DNA from: Puniceicoccales bacterium
GTDB taxonomy: Bacteria; Verrucomicrobiota; Verrucomicrobiia; Opitutales; UBA953
Length of the DNA stretch: 15,768 nt
NCBI GenBank assembly: GCA_031279675.1
Contig: JAITIB010000028.1
Coordinates: 1-15,768 of the forward strand
Reading direction: 5' to 3'
The notes beneath the pieces are model-generated. The model made no database searches. It saw only the letters and a program-made list of their open reading frames with translations, and had not been told where the DNA came from. The translations under genes and the position numbers were made by a program. Positions within the stretch are counted from its first letter, which is position 1. Every line of letters begins with the position of its first letter. Positions 8,083 through 15,369 of the stretch are shown piece after piece.

Positions 8083-8096
8083 TTTTCCGTGAGCGA

Positions 8097-8122
8097 AACC
8101 AGAGGCAGCCTGACATCTGGTT
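8097..8122 (+). terminator. Possible terminator hairpin after the RND gene
   Basis: AACCAGA (8097-8103) and TCTGGTT (8116-8122) form a perfect 7-bp stem with a 12-nt loop, 14 nt past the RND stop and in the gap before the convergent ABC gene. It is not followed by a T-run, so intrinsic termination is uncertain. Confidence 0.35.
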
Positions 8123-8226
8123 AAGTGTCGCGTCCCGGATGGTTGGATATGCCGCCTGAAAATTACAAATATAGACATGCCGGGATAATACTGGGGCACG
8201 GGTGCGTGTGAATGCGTCCGTGTCCT

Positions 8227-8985
8227 TTATTTGGTGTAGTTGTGGACGTTGTTTTTGTAAAATTCGGCGACTTCGGCGGGGGTGCCTTGGGCGAGGATGG
8301 CGCCGCGTTCGAGCCAGAGGGCGCGGGTGCAGAGTTTTTTGATGTTTTCGGGGCTGTGGCTGATGAGGACGACGGTGCGGTTGCCTTGGAATTTTTCCTG
8401 GAGGGCTTTGGAGGATTTTTCCATGAAGACTTGGTCGCCGACGCCGAGGACTTCGTCGATGAGGAGGACGTCGGGGTTGGTTTCCATGGCGACGGAGAAG
8501 CCGAGGCGGACGTTCATGCCGGAGGAGTAGGTGTAAACGGGGTAGTCGAAGAATTCGCCCAGGCCTGAGAATTCGTGGATTTCGTTGAGGCGGCTGGCCA
8601 TGTATTGGCGTGTTTTTCCCATGAGCATACCGCTGAGGATGGCGTTTTCGCGGCCTGTGAGGTTGCCTTCGAAGCCGACGCCGAGGGAGAGGAGCTCGAT
8701 GTGGGTGTTTTTTTTGTGGTAGGTGACCTTGCCTTCGTCCGGGTTGTAGATCTGGGCGAGGAGGCGCATGAGGGTGCTTTTGCCGCAGCCGTTGCGTCCG
8801 ATGACGCCGAGTTTTTCCCCTTCGTTGAGCTGGAGGGTGAGGTGGCGGAGGGCCCAGACTTCCCTGGCTTTTTTGTTGAAGAGGCTGCGCAGGGGGCGGT
8901 AGCAGATGCCGGCGTCGTGGAGGGTTACGATGGGGGTGGGTGCCGGGGGGTCAGGCGTTGGTGAGCTTGAGAATTCTTTTGTCAT
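8227..8985 (-). CDS. ABC transporter ATP-binding protein, polysaccharide exporter (Wzt/TagH/KpsT-like)
   Basis: Hydrolyses ATP to drive export of a lipid-linked polysaccharide through the adjacent ABC-2 permease at the cytoplasmic face. 252 aa. Seen: Walker A GRNGCGKST (63-71), ABC signature YSSGM (153-157), Walker B VLLIDE (173-178), GVGD D-loop and switch His210 in LISHS. The sequence around these (LNEGEKLGVIGRNGCGKSTLMRLLAQIYNPDEG, FSVAMETNPDVLLIDEVLGVGD) is typical of the Wzt/TagH/KpsT family. The protein ends soon after the nucleotide-binding domain, so it lacks the C-terminal carbohydrate-binding domain of E. coli O9a-type Wzt. The N-terminus carries a Ser/Pro-rich stretch before the first strand. 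Its ATG overlaps the permease 3' end by 35 nt, indicating translational coupling. No glycosyltransferases are in the window, so the substrate is not known. Confidence 0.92.
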   Translation of the reverse strand: MTKEFSSSPTPDPPAPTPIVTLHDAGICYRPLRSLFNKKAREVWALRHLTLQLNEGEKLGVIGRNGCGKSTLMRLLAQIYNPDEGKVTYHKKNTHIELLSLGVGFEGNLTGRENAILSGMLMGKTRQYMASRLNEIHEFSGLGEFFDYPVYTYSSGMNVRLGFSVAMETNPDVLLIDEVLGVGDQVFMEKSSKALQEKFQGNRTVVLISHSPENIKKLCTRALWLERGAILAQGTPAEVAEFYKNNVHNYTK

Positions 8986-9727
8986 AGTGCGCGTGGAGGA
9001 GGGCGCCCAGCAGGAGCATGAGCAGGGTGAGGAGGATGGCGGGGGTGAGGTGGCCCCAGGCGGGGGCTTCGGCGCGGAGGATGATGGCGCGTCCGGAGTC
9101 GATGAGCGCGGCCATGGGGTTCCAAAAAAAGTAGCGTTGGAGTGATTCGGGGACGCTGGAGATTTCGAAAAAGATGCCGGAGAGGAAGAAGAACATGCGG
9201 AAGATGGACGAGACGACGATTTGCAGGTCTGTCCAGAGTGTGACGCCGATGGCGATGGGCATGGCGATGCTTGCGATGAGTGCGAGTTGGAGGATGAAGA
9301 GGATGGGCAGGTAGAGCCAGTATGCGTTGGGGGGGTGGCCGAGGAGGGCGGCGAGGAGGAATATCACCATGGAGACGCAGAGGAATTTCCATGTGTGGAC
9401 GGCGATGGAGACCATGGGGAAGAGGTATTTGGGGAGGTTGCATTGGTTCAACACGTGGAATTTGGCCTTGATGGAGCCGGCGGCGACCATGATGGAGCCT
9501 TCAAACCATTGCCAGAGGATCATTCCGATGAGGATGAGGAGGATGGTCCGGGCGCCTTTTGCGCCGGTTATCTGGGAGTAGGCGAGGTAGAAGACGGCGG
9601 TGCTCAGGATGGGCTCAAGGAGGAACCAGAGGTAGCCGAGGTAGCGTTGCCGCCCCTCGGACTTGATGCCTGCCACGGTGCGGTAAAAGATGATGTCGAA
9701 GTGACGTTTGAGTGTTTGGAAAAACAT
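8951..9727 (-). CDS. ABC-2 type polysaccharide export permease (Wzm-like)
   Basis: Integral inner-membrane partner of the ATPase that follows it; together they form the exporter. 258 aa from ATG 9727, the family's usual length. The open frame continues upstream to a TTG at 9847, but those 40 residues are Pro/Arg-rich and unlike the family, whereas MFFQTLKRHFDIIFYRTVAGIKSEGRQRYLGYLWFLLEP is a typical Wzm/TagG start with the amphipathic N-terminal segment. About six hydrophobic segments follow (for example ILSTAVFYLAYSQI, ILLILIGMILWQWF, FLCVSMVIFLLAALLG, LFILQLALIASIAMPIAIGVTL, MFFFLSGIFFEISSVP and the last AILLTLLMLLLGALLHAHY). The FLSGIFFEISSVPESLQRYFFWNPMAALID block is characteristic of ABC2_membrane polysaccharide exporters. 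First gene of a two-gene unit, divergent from menF with a 172-nt gap. Confidence 0.9.
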   Translation of the reverse strand: MFFQTLKRHFDIIFYRTVAGIKSEGRQRYLGYLWFLLEPILSTAVFYLAYSQITGAKGARTILLILIGMILWQWFEGSIMVAAGSIKAKFHVLNQCNLPKYLFPMVSIAVHTWKFLCVSMVIFLLAALLGHPPNAYWLYLPILFILQLALIASIAMPIAIGVTLWTDLQIVVSSIFRMFFFLSGIFFEISSVPESLQRYFFWNPMAALIDSGRAIILRAEAPAWGHLTPAILLTLLMLLLGALLHAHYDKRILKLTNA

Positions 9728-9899
9728 GAATTTTGCGAGGGGTCCGGGCGCGAACGGGCCGTTTGTCCGCCTTCTTGAAAAGGGTTCAGGCAGATGCCAT
9801 TCCTTTGTCGGGGGTTCAAGTCTTTTTGGCTGGTGTGTTTTTCCCAAAAATCCCCTTTATCCCTTTTGAGGGAGGCCCATTCTGCCGGGCGCACCCTTC

Positions 9900-11276
9900 A
9901 TGCGTCCGCCCGTCCAGTCATTGCGGCTCCTGAGCGTGAGCCGTTTCCGCCCCGCTGTTTTTGCCGATCCCCTTGAGGGTTTCCTCCTCATGCGTCCGCG
10001 GAATCCGTGTCATGCCTACATTGGGCACGCGGGGACGGGGGTTGCCCTTGCTGGTGTTGGCGCGGTCTGGCGTGGGAGTTTTTGCGGTCCCCGTCGCTTT
10101 GGGGAAATGCGGGACGCTTCGGATGCGCTTCTTGCCGGGTGCCATGCGTTGGGGGATGTCGGGGCGCCGTTTGCGGGTCCGCATTTTTTTGCCGCCTGCA
10201 CGTTTGACGGGATTCCGGGCCGGGACATGCCTGCGCCTGCGACGCTTTTCCTGCCGCGCTGGCAGCTTGTCCGCAGCCCGGGAGGCGCCACTGTGGTGGC
10301 AAACCTCCTCGTTCCGCGCGATGGGCCGCCTGATGCGTTTCTTCCCGGGCTTGAGGCTTCGCTTGACGCGTTTGAGGCGCGTGCCGGGGGGGCGCACGGG
10401 GGTTGCGCTTTGCGGGTGCCTTCCGGTGCGGCGCCCACGCTCACCGAGCATGCGCCGGGTTGGTATCCTCGCGCTGTGGCGCGTGTCCTTGGCGAGATCG
10501 CCTCCGGGCGGGTTCAAAAGGTCGTGCTCGCCCGCGCATGGAGGGCTGTTCATCCGGAGGGTTTTGATTTTGCGCACGCGCTCCGATTCCTGTGCGCGCG
10601 CCATCCCGAGAGTCATGCCTATGCGTTTGGGGATGGCGTTCGGGGCACTTTTTTTGGCGCGACGCCCGAGTGTCTTGCCTCGCTCGTTCCTGGGAGCCAC
10701 CTGCGCACGGATGCCCTTGCCGGCACCGCCCCGCGCGATCCCGACGCCACCGCGGACGCCCGGGGCGTTGAGTTTCTTCTCCGCGATGAAAAGGAGCGCC
10801 GCGAGCACGCCCTCGTCGTCCTTCACCTCCGGCACGCGCTTGCCCGCACGCTCCGTCTTGAGCTTCCGGCGGCGCCGCCGCCGCGCGTCCTGACGCTTCC
10901 GCATCTGCACCACCTCCATACGCCCCTGTGTGTTCCGGCACCCGGGACGCTGCATCTTTGCGAGGTCGCCGCCGCGCTTCATCCCACTCCTGCCACTGCC
11001 GGATACCCGGTTCCCCTTGCGCTGCGCTCCATCAGGGAGCTTGAACCGGTCCCGCGCGGGCTCTACGCGGGCGGGCTTGGCTGGTTTGACGCCACCGGGG
11101 GCGGGCGGTTTCTTGTCGCCCTCCGCAGTGCGCAGCTCAGTGCCGATGGGCGGGAAGCCTGGCTCCACGCCGGTTCCGGCATTGTCGAGGGAAGCTCGTT
11201 TGAGCGCGAGGGCGCCGAGATTCACGCCAAACTCAGGACGCTTGCCGGGGCGCTCCAGATCCCTGGCGCCGGTTGA
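9900..11276 (+). CDS. menF: Isochorismate synthase (MenF/EntC/DhbC family)
   Basis: Converts chorismate to isochorismate, the first step toward menaquinone or catechol siderophores. 458 aa. The chorismate-binding domain fills the C-terminal 60%: Lys207 in KVVLAR is the expected general base and Glu257 in GATPE the acid, with the same 50-residue spacing as Lys190/Glu240 of E. coli MenF. Further motifs are TDALAGTAPR, LLRDEKERREHALVV, LHPTPATAGYP, RGLYAGGLGWFDATG, LVALRSA and GSGIVEGS with Mg-binding glutamates. An N-terminal ALAGVGAVWRG segment fits MenF. ATG 9900 is preferred; ATG 9990 is possible. A weak promoter (TTGAAA 9775-9780, CATTCC 9798-9803, 17-bp spacer) lies upstream. No menD/H/C/B/E or siderophore genes are here, so menaquinone over siderophore is an inference helped only by the nearby complex I genes. 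Codon use is unusually C/G-rich with long antisense open frames. Confidence 0.88.
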   Translation: MRPPVQSLRLLSVSRFRPAVFADPLEGFLLMRPRNPCHAYIGHAGTGVALAGVGAVWRGSFCGPRRFGEMRDASDALLAGCHALGDVGAPFAGPHFFAACTFDGIPGRDMPAPATLFLPRWQLVRSPGGATVVANLLVPRDGPPDAFLPGLEASLDAFEARAGGAHGGCALRVPSGAAPTLTEHAPGWYPRAVARVLGEIASGRVQKVVLARAWRAVHPEGFDFAHALRFLCARHPESHAYAFGDGVRGTFFGATPECLASLVPGSHLRTDALAGTAPRDPDATADARGVEFLLRDEKERREHALVVLHLRHALARTLRLELPAAPPPRVLTLPHLHHLHTPLCVPAPGTLHLCEVAAALHPTPATAGYPVPLALRSIRELEPVPRGLYAGGLGWFDATGGGRFLVALRSAQLSADGREAWLHAGSGIVEGSSFEREGAEIHAKLRTLAGALQIPGAG

Positions 11277-11292
11277 TGGCCTTCCGCCCGGG

Positions 11293-11310
11293 GCAAGAGC
11301 GGTTCTCTGC
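11293..11310. terminator. Weak hairpin between convergent menF and the small membrane-protein gene
   Basis: GCAAGAG (11293-11299) and CTCTGC (11305-11310) pair as a 6-bp stem with one bulged A and a CGGTT loop, directly beside a G10 tract. It lies 17 nt after the menF stop and 11 nt beyond the converging gene's stop. It could terminate either transcript, but has no T-run. Confidence 0.25.
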
Positions 11311-11320
11311 GGGGGGGGGG

Positions 11321-11476
11321 TTACCGCGTTGCGGGTGTTGTTTCGGGAGGGGGCCGGTGGGCGGTGTTGTTCCAGAGCCACGCGCAGGCGATGGCGGCGA
11401 GGATGCAGAGGAGGGCAAAGGCGAGGGTTTCCCACAGTGTGGCCTTGGTTTGGGCGGTGGCGTTGGAGGGATTCAT
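11321..11476 (-). CDS. Small single-pass membrane protein (51 aa), unknown function
   Basis: The ATG at 11476-11474 opens a 51-aa frame starting MNPSNATAQTK, with one clear membrane span (TLAFALLCILAAIACAWLW) and a short Pro/Thr-rich tail RPPPETTPATR, stopping at TAA 11323-11321. It starts 16 nt after the nadK stop on the same strand, with CAGGA just ahead, so it is likely the last gene of the nuoABCD-nadK unit. The frame extends further upstream without stops, but that part lies over nadK and is a shadow. The hydrophobic segment flanked by polar ends argues for a real protein; its function is not recognised. A run of ten C (minus strand) follows the stop directly. Confidence 0.5.
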   Translation of the reverse strand: MNPSNATAQTKATLWETLAFALLCILAAIACAWLWNNTAHRPPPETTPATR

Positions 11477-11492
11477 TGTCCTGGGGCGAAAA

Positions 11493-12308
11493 TTAAAGGT
11501 GGAGTTTGCTGCGGAGCAGTTCGAAGTGCGAAAAACCGCGGGGTTGGATGAGGGGGATTTTCTCCTCCGCAAGGCTGATGTCGAGCGGGAGCCGGGGTTG
11601 GGCGTGCGCGAGGGTGATGCCGTCAACGGCGATGTGGAGCGGGGTTTGGGGGTCAAGCGCGTCGAGGGTGAGCGGGGTGTCCCTGGGGAAGATAAGGGTG
11701 CGGTCCGTGAGGGTGTGGGGGCATATGGGGGTGAGGGCGAAGACGTCGGCGGCGGGGTCGATGAGGGGGCCTCCGGCGGAGAGGTTGTAGGCGGTGCTTC
11801 CGGTGGGGGTGGTGACGATGAGCCCGTCGCAACGGTAGGTGTTGATGTGTGTGTCCTGGGTGCGGACGCGCAGCCGTGCCATGTGCGCGTGGTGGTGGGC
11901 TTTGACAACGATGTCGTTGAGGGCGATGGCGCGCTGCCCGCCGGGGGTGCGGCATTGGAGGAGGGTGCGGTGGACGATCTGGCAGTCCCCGCGCAGGACG
12001 GCGTGCAGGCTCTCGGTGACGTTTTCGGACGGGTAATGCGCAAGGAAGCCGAGCTTGCCGCGGTTGATTCCGAAGAGGGGGACTTGATGGGCGACGGCTT
12101 GGGGGACGAGGCCGAGGAGGGTGCCGTCGCCTCCGAGGACGGCGCACGCGTCGCAGTGCGCAAGGGCGTCGGGGGGCGGGGGGTAGGTGGTGTGCGTGGT
12201 GACGTGGATGCCGGTGGCGCGGGCGGCGGCGGCGAGCGCGGCGCAGAGCTCAAGGGCGCGCGGCTTGGTGGGGTTGGCGACGAGGGTGAGGTGGCGGATG
12301 GCTTTCAT
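11493..12308 (-). CDS. nadK: NAD kinase
   Basis: Phosphorylates NAD+ to NADP+ with ATP or polyphosphate; cytoplasmic. 271 aa from ATG 12308, a normal length. Seen: nucleotide-binding LTLVANPTKPRA at the start, LGGDGTLL with catalytic Asp61, LFGINRGKLGFLA, the ALNDIVV motif (Asn131-Asp132) and TPTGSTAYNLSAGGPLIDP (167 onward), all diagnostic of the family, with HTLTDRTLIFP near the end. The frame is open upstream to 12383, but this overlaps nuoD and lacks family similarity; the ATG used leaves 13 nt after the nuoD stop. The close spacing puts it in the nuo operon, linking NADP supply with the NADH-oxidising complex encoded just upstream. Function certain; operon membership well supported by spacing. 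Confidence 0.95.
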   Translation of the reverse strand: MKAIRHLTLVANPTKPRALELCAALAAAARATGIHVTTHTTYPPPPDALAHCDACAVLGGDGTLLGLVPQAVAHQVPLFGINRGKLGFLAHYPSENVTESLHAVLRGDCQIVHRTLLQCRTPGGQRAIALNDIVVKAHHHAHMARLRVRTQDTHINTYRCDGLIVTTPTGSTAYNLSAGGPLIDPAADVFALTPICPHTLTDRTLIFPRDTPLTLDALDPQTPLHIAVDGITLAHAQPRLPLDISLAEEKIPLIQPRGFSHFELLRSKLHL

Positions 12309-12321
12309 GTCGGGGCGGGGG

Positions 12322-13470
12322 TTAGCGGTCCACTTCCCCGAGGACGATGTCCACGCTGCCGAGGATGACAACGGTGTCGGCAAGCGTTTGCCCGAGGCAC
12401 ATGTCTTCGAGGGCGGTGAGGTTGATCAATGAGGGCGGGCGGATGCGGTAGCGCCACGGTTTGCCGGTGCCGTCGCTGACGAGATGGAATCCGAGCTCTC
12501 CCTTGGGCCCCTCGATGCGCGCGTAGGCCTCGCCCGCCTTGGGGCGCAAGCCTTGGTTGCGCGCCTTGGGCTCGATGTGGGGGGCGTTCGCGGGCAGGTC
12601 GCGCAGGGCGTCCATGGCCTGGAGGATGATTTTCACGGACTCGCGCATTTCGAGCATGCGCATCATGTAGCGGTCGTAGGTGTCGCCGTGTTCCCCGATG
12701 GGGATTTGAAACGCGAGGCGGGCGTAGAGCGAGTATTTGTCCACCTTGCGGATGTCGTAGGCGACGCCGCTTGCGCGCAGCATGGGGCCGGTGATTCCGG
12801 CCTGAATGGCAAGCGCGGCGGGGAGCGTCCCGACGTTTTGCGTGCGCGCGAGCAGGATCTCGTTTCCGGAGAGAAGCGCGTCCTGCTCGTCGAGATACTG
12901 CGCGAAGCCGTCCCCGAGGTAGGCGCGCAGGCGCGCGAGCCAGTCTTGGGAAACATCGGTGCGCAGCCCGCCAAAGCGGAAAAAATTGCACATCATGCGC
13001 GAGCCCGTGAGCTCCTCGACGAGGTCGAGCATGCGCTCGCGCTCGCGCAACGAGTAGAGCAGCGGGGTGAACGAGGTGCCGAGGTCGTTGAGGAGAAAGC
13101 CGACGAGGCAGACGTGGTTTATGATGCGGGCGAGCTCGCCGAGGACTATGCGGAGATATTCGGCGCGTTCGGGGACGGGGATCCCGGCGAGTTTCTCAAC
13201 AGCGTGGACATAGGCCCAGTTGTTGGTGAGCGAGCACAGGTAGTCGAGCCGGTCCGTGTAGGGAATGGACGCAAGGTAGGTGTTTTGCTCCGCGATTTTT
13301 TCATGGTTGCGGTGGAGGTATCCGAACACGGGCTTGAGCTTGACGACGACCTCGCCGTCGAGCGTGACGTTCATGCGAAAGACGCCGTGCGTGGACGGAT
13401 GGTGGGGGCCGAGGGAGATCTCCATCAGGTCTCCGTGGACGTCGTCGAGGGCTTGCGGGGAAAGGGTCAT
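12322..13470 (-). CDS. nuoD: NADH-quinone oxidoreductase subunit D (49-kDa subunit)
   Basis: Peripheral-arm subunit of complex I that, with NuoB, forms the quinone-binding pocket at the membrane interface. 382 aa, within the range of stand-alone NuoD, and not fused to NuoC. Seen: ISLGPHHPSTHGVFR near the N-terminus (quinone-site histidines), VFGYLHRNHEKIAEQNTY, YTDRLDYLCSLTNN, GELARIINHVCLVG, MMCNFFRFGGLRTD, SLYARLAFQIPIGEHGDTYDRY, RIEGPKGELGFHLVSDGTGKPWRYRIRPPSLINL and the terminal VILGSVDIVLGEVDR. All are conserved in the family. ATG 13470 lies 30 nt after the nuoC stop; Met16 (MEISLGPHHP) is a less likely start. No clear Shine-Dalgarno. nadK follows after 13 nt. Confidence 0.97.
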   Translation of the reverse strand: MTLSPQALDDVHGDLMEISLGPHHPSTHGVFRMNVTLDGEVVVKLKPVFGYLHRNHEKIAEQNTYLASIPYTDRLDYLCSLTNNWAYVHAVEKLAGIPVPERAEYLRIVLGELARIINHVCLVGFLLNDLGTSFTPLLYSLRERERMLDLVEELTGSRMMCNFFRFGGLRTDVSQDWLARLRAYLGDGFAQYLDEQDALLSGNEILLARTQNVGTLPAALAIQAGITGPMLRASGVAYDIRKVDKYSLYARLAFQIPIGEHGDTYDRYMMRMLEMRESVKIILQAMDALRDLPANAPHIEPKARNQGLRPKAGEAYARIEGPKGELGFHLVSDGTGKPWRYRIRPPSLINLTALEDMCLGQTLADTVVILGSVDIVLGEVDR

Positions 13471-13500
13471 TGGAAAAACACGGCTTGCGGTGGCGTCGGC

Positions 13501-14007
13501 TCACGCGGTGGCGTCATCGCCGGGCGGGACATAATCCTTGCGCATGGGGAAATCTTTGAACTCGTCCCACATCAACAGGCGGCGCAAATCGGGGTGCCCT
13601 GTGAAGACGATCCCGTAGAGGTCGTAAATCTCGCGTTCCTGCAGCTCGCACGACCGCCACACCGGCGTCAATGACGGGACGCTGACCGTTGCGGGCCCGT
13701 CCCCGCGTCCGCTCGTGCGCAGGCGCAGGATGACCGGCGCGGACGATTTTTTCTCCACGGAATACAAGTGGTAAACGGCTTCGAGGAAGCCCTTTTTCAA
13801 CCAGTCCATGCCCGTCACGTTGGAACAATAGTCGAGGCGCAGCGCGGGATCGTCGCGGAGAAAAATGGCGATGTCCGCGGCGTGCCTGCCGTCGAGCAGC
13901 AACGAGTGTTGCGCGGCGGCCCCGGTGTCGTTGACGAGCGTGGCGGTGCCTTCGGGGAATTTTTCCGCGAGGCGCGGGAGGATCGATTCGGGAGAAAACG
14001 GATTCAT
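13501..14007 (-). CDS. nuoC: NADH-quinone oxidoreductase subunit C (30-kDa subunit)
   Basis: Peripheral-arm subunit of complex I that packs against NuoB and NuoD. 168 aa from ATG 14007. The signature is complete: ELQEREIYDLYGIVFTGHPDLRRLLMWDEFKDFPMRKDY near the C-terminus, and LRLDYCSNVTGMDW in the middle. Start choice is uncertain. ATG 14007 has a weak CGGAA ahead and gives a normal N-terminus (MNPFSPESILPRLAEKFP). ATG 14022 is also in frame, and GTG 14040 would overlap the nuoB stop as GTGA and couple the two genes. Either way the gene is immediately downstream of nuoB. It is separate from nuoD, unlike the fused NuoCD of E. coli. Confidence 0.94.
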   Translation of the reverse strand: MNPFSPESILPRLAEKFPEGTATLVNDTGAAAQHSLLLDGRHAADIAIFLRDDPALRLDYCSNVTGMDWLKKGFLEAVYHLYSVEKKSSAPVILRLRTSGRGDGPATVSVPSLTPVWRSCELQEREIYDLYGIVFTGHPDLRRLLMWDEFKDFPMRKDYVPPGDDATA

Positions 14008-14036
14008 CGTTCCGGGGGGCATCGGGTGTGAAATTG

Positions 14037-14699
14037 TCACGGCGTTTGTGTGCGCGGTGGCGTCAGGTCATGCGCTCCAAACGAAGGAACCGGCCACTCG
14101 CTGGCGACCTCGTCATTGGGGCGCAGGTGGCGCGGCACATCCGCGTCCCCCGACAGGCGCTCCGCCTTGATTTTTTTCTGCAACTCCATCAGCCCGTGCA
14201 GGAGCGCCTCCGGGCGCGGCGGGCACCCGGGCACGTAAACATCCACCGGGATGTATCGGTCAATGCCGTTCAGGACATTGTAGCCTTTGCGGAACGGCCC
14301 CCCGGAAATCGAGCACGCGCCCATCGCCATGCAGTACTTGGGTTCCGCCATCTGGTTCCAGATGCGCACCACCTGGGGGGCCATTTTTTTGGTGACGGTG
14401 CCGCTCACGATCAACAAGTCCGCCTGCCTCGGCGAGGGGCGGAAAATCTCCGCGCCGAAACGCGCAATGTCAAAGCGCGCCGCCGCCACGGCGATCATCT
14501 CAATCGCGCAACAGGCCAGCCCGAATTGCAGCGGCCAGATGGAATTGGCGCGGCCCCAGTTATAGATCTCGTTGAGGCTCGTCAAAAATATCCCCTGCCG
14601 CCCCAGACTCTCGCGTTCTGCCGCGGACACAGGCGGCCCGGCGGTGGCGGCGTCAGAGTCGTTCCGGGGACTTTGCTGGGGAGTTTCCATGGGTGTCAT
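14037..14699 (-). CDS. nuoB: NADH-quinone oxidoreductase subunit B (PSST, cluster N2)
   Basis: Carries the [4Fe-4S] cluster N2, the last electron carrier before quinone in complex I. 220 aa from ATG 14699, whose ATGA overlaps the nuoA stop. The four cluster ligands are present: Cys63-Cys64 in FGLACCAIEM, Cys129 in GACSISGG and Cys159 in VPGCPPRPE, with positions nearly identical to E. coli NuoB. Conserved blocks FGAEIFRPSPRQADLLIVSGTV and MAEPKYCMAMGAC are also seen. Both ends are longer than the minimal family: the N-terminus is Ser/Pro-rich (about 35 residues before LTSLNEIYNWGRANS) and a polar tail of about 40 residues follows ELQKKIKAERL. Second gene of the operon. Confidence 0.97.
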   Translation of the reverse strand: MTPMETPQQSPRNDSDAATAGPPVSAAERESLGRQGIFLTSLNEIYNWGRANSIWPLQFGLACCAIEMIAVAAARFDIARFGAEIFRPSPRQADLLIVSGTVTKKMAPQVVRIWNQMAEPKYCMAMGACSISGGPFRKGYNVLNGIDRYIPVDVYVPGCPPRPEALLHGLMELQKKIKAERLSGDADVPRHLRPNDEVASEWPVPSFGAHDLTPPRTQTP

Positions 14700-15073
14700 T
14701 TCCACTCAAGATGCCCCCGGCCCCACGCCCAGACAAGCCCCTCGGCGAGCAACAGGACAAAAACCAGCATGACGAACAGCGCTTCCGCGGGCAGTTCCGA
14801 CGCCACCACGCCGAAAGGCAGCAGGAACAACACCTCCACGTCAAAAACCAGGAACAAAATCGCATAGAGATAATAGTGCGCCTTGAACTGGATGGGCCGC
14901 GCCCCCGCTCCGTCGAGCCCGCACTCGTAAGTGCCGTTCTTGATGGCATTGGGCTTGGGCGGTTGCGCAAACCGCCGCCACGCCCACGCCACGCCCAGCA
15001 GCGCAAGCGGAAATGCGAGCGCGACAGCAAGATACAACGCTATGAACGCGTGGGGATGTTTGTGCAAAATCAT
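14696..15073 (-). CDS. nuoA: NADH-quinone oxidoreductase subunit A
   Basis: Small membrane subunit of complex I at the junction of the arms. 125 aa with three hydrophobic segments (FIALYLAVALAFPLALLGVAWAW; YLYAILFLVFDVEVLFLLPFGVV; ALFVMLVFVLLLAEGLVWAWG). Diagnostic are KNGTYECGLDGAGARPIQFKAHYYLYAILFLVFDVE, the TM1-TM2 loop with its conserved Cys and Glu/Asp residues. ATG 15073 gives the usual N-terminus; ATG 15103 is an alternative. The open frame continues to 15334 only because the region is GC-rich. No Shine-Dalgarno seen. First gene of the nuoABCD-nadK unit; its 3' end overlaps nuoB by 4 nt. Confidence 0.95.
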   Translation of the reverse strand: MILHKHPHAFIALYLAVALAFPLALLGVAWAWRRFAQPPKPNAIKNGTYECGLDGAGARPIQFKAHYYLYAILFLVFDVEVLFLLPFGVVASELPAEALFVMLVFVLLLAEGLVWAWGRGHLEWK

Positions 15074-15369
15074 GACGCAACGGGCGCGACCTTGCGCGGA
15101 CATGCCCGGACTGCAAGGGCGAAGTTTGGACGCTCGCCCCATGGGAGAGCCCGGGAGGGGTGCCTTTTTTTGTGGGGAATTGGGCCGGGCTTTGGCCGGG
15201 ACGAGCGTGGTTTTTTCTGAAAAAACCGTTTGCGTTGCCCCTTCTGAATTCTTTTTGAGTGTCCCCCACAAAACCGCAATGACCGCCACCGTTCCAACGC
15301 CACCGCCAACACCGTCGCTCTTGGTTTCGCCCAAGCCGCCGGTTTTGTTGTTGGTGAAAAGGCGTCCAA
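15074..15369. other. Non-coding region upstream of the nuo operon
   Basis: No convincing gene. It should hold the nuoA promoter on the minus strand, but no clear -35/-10 pair was found. Notable: a 6-bp hairpin GGGCGA/TCGCCC (15117-15122 with 15134-15139) in the presumed nuoA leader, palindrome CCCATGGG (15138-15145), a T7 run near 15164-15170, and the 19-bp palindrome listed separately. Confidence 0.5.
15209..15227. promoter_or_regulatory. 19-bp palindrome GGTTTTTT-CTG-AAAAAACC upstream of nuoA
   Basis: Perfect 8-bp arms around CTG, about 136 bp upstream of the nuoA start. As RNA it is a mostly A-U hairpin, poor for termination unless its own U-run serves; as DNA it is a plausible operator for a dimeric regulator. 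It reads nearly the same on both strands. Confidence 0.45.

Noticed and set aside
8163..8190. Promoter-like TTACAA with GATAAT/ATAATA on the plus strand in the RND-ABC gap
   Set aside because: The -35 matches at only half its positions, and it points into the 3' end of a minus-strand gene; no gene would be served.
9810..9835. T-loop-like GGTTCAAGTC, suggesting a tRNA end or remnant
   Set aside because: The T-stem would be almost all G-T pairs, and no acceptor, D or anticodon arms can be built around it.
9918..11435. 505-codon minus-strand frame opposite menF
   Set aside because: Arg/Pro/Lys-rich antisense shadow of a GC-rich gene; the plus-strand frame has all isochorismate synthase motifs.
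12484..13674. 396-codon plus-strand frame opposite nuoD and nuoC
   Set aside because: Spans two well-identified genes on the other strand; composition is typical of an antisense shadow.
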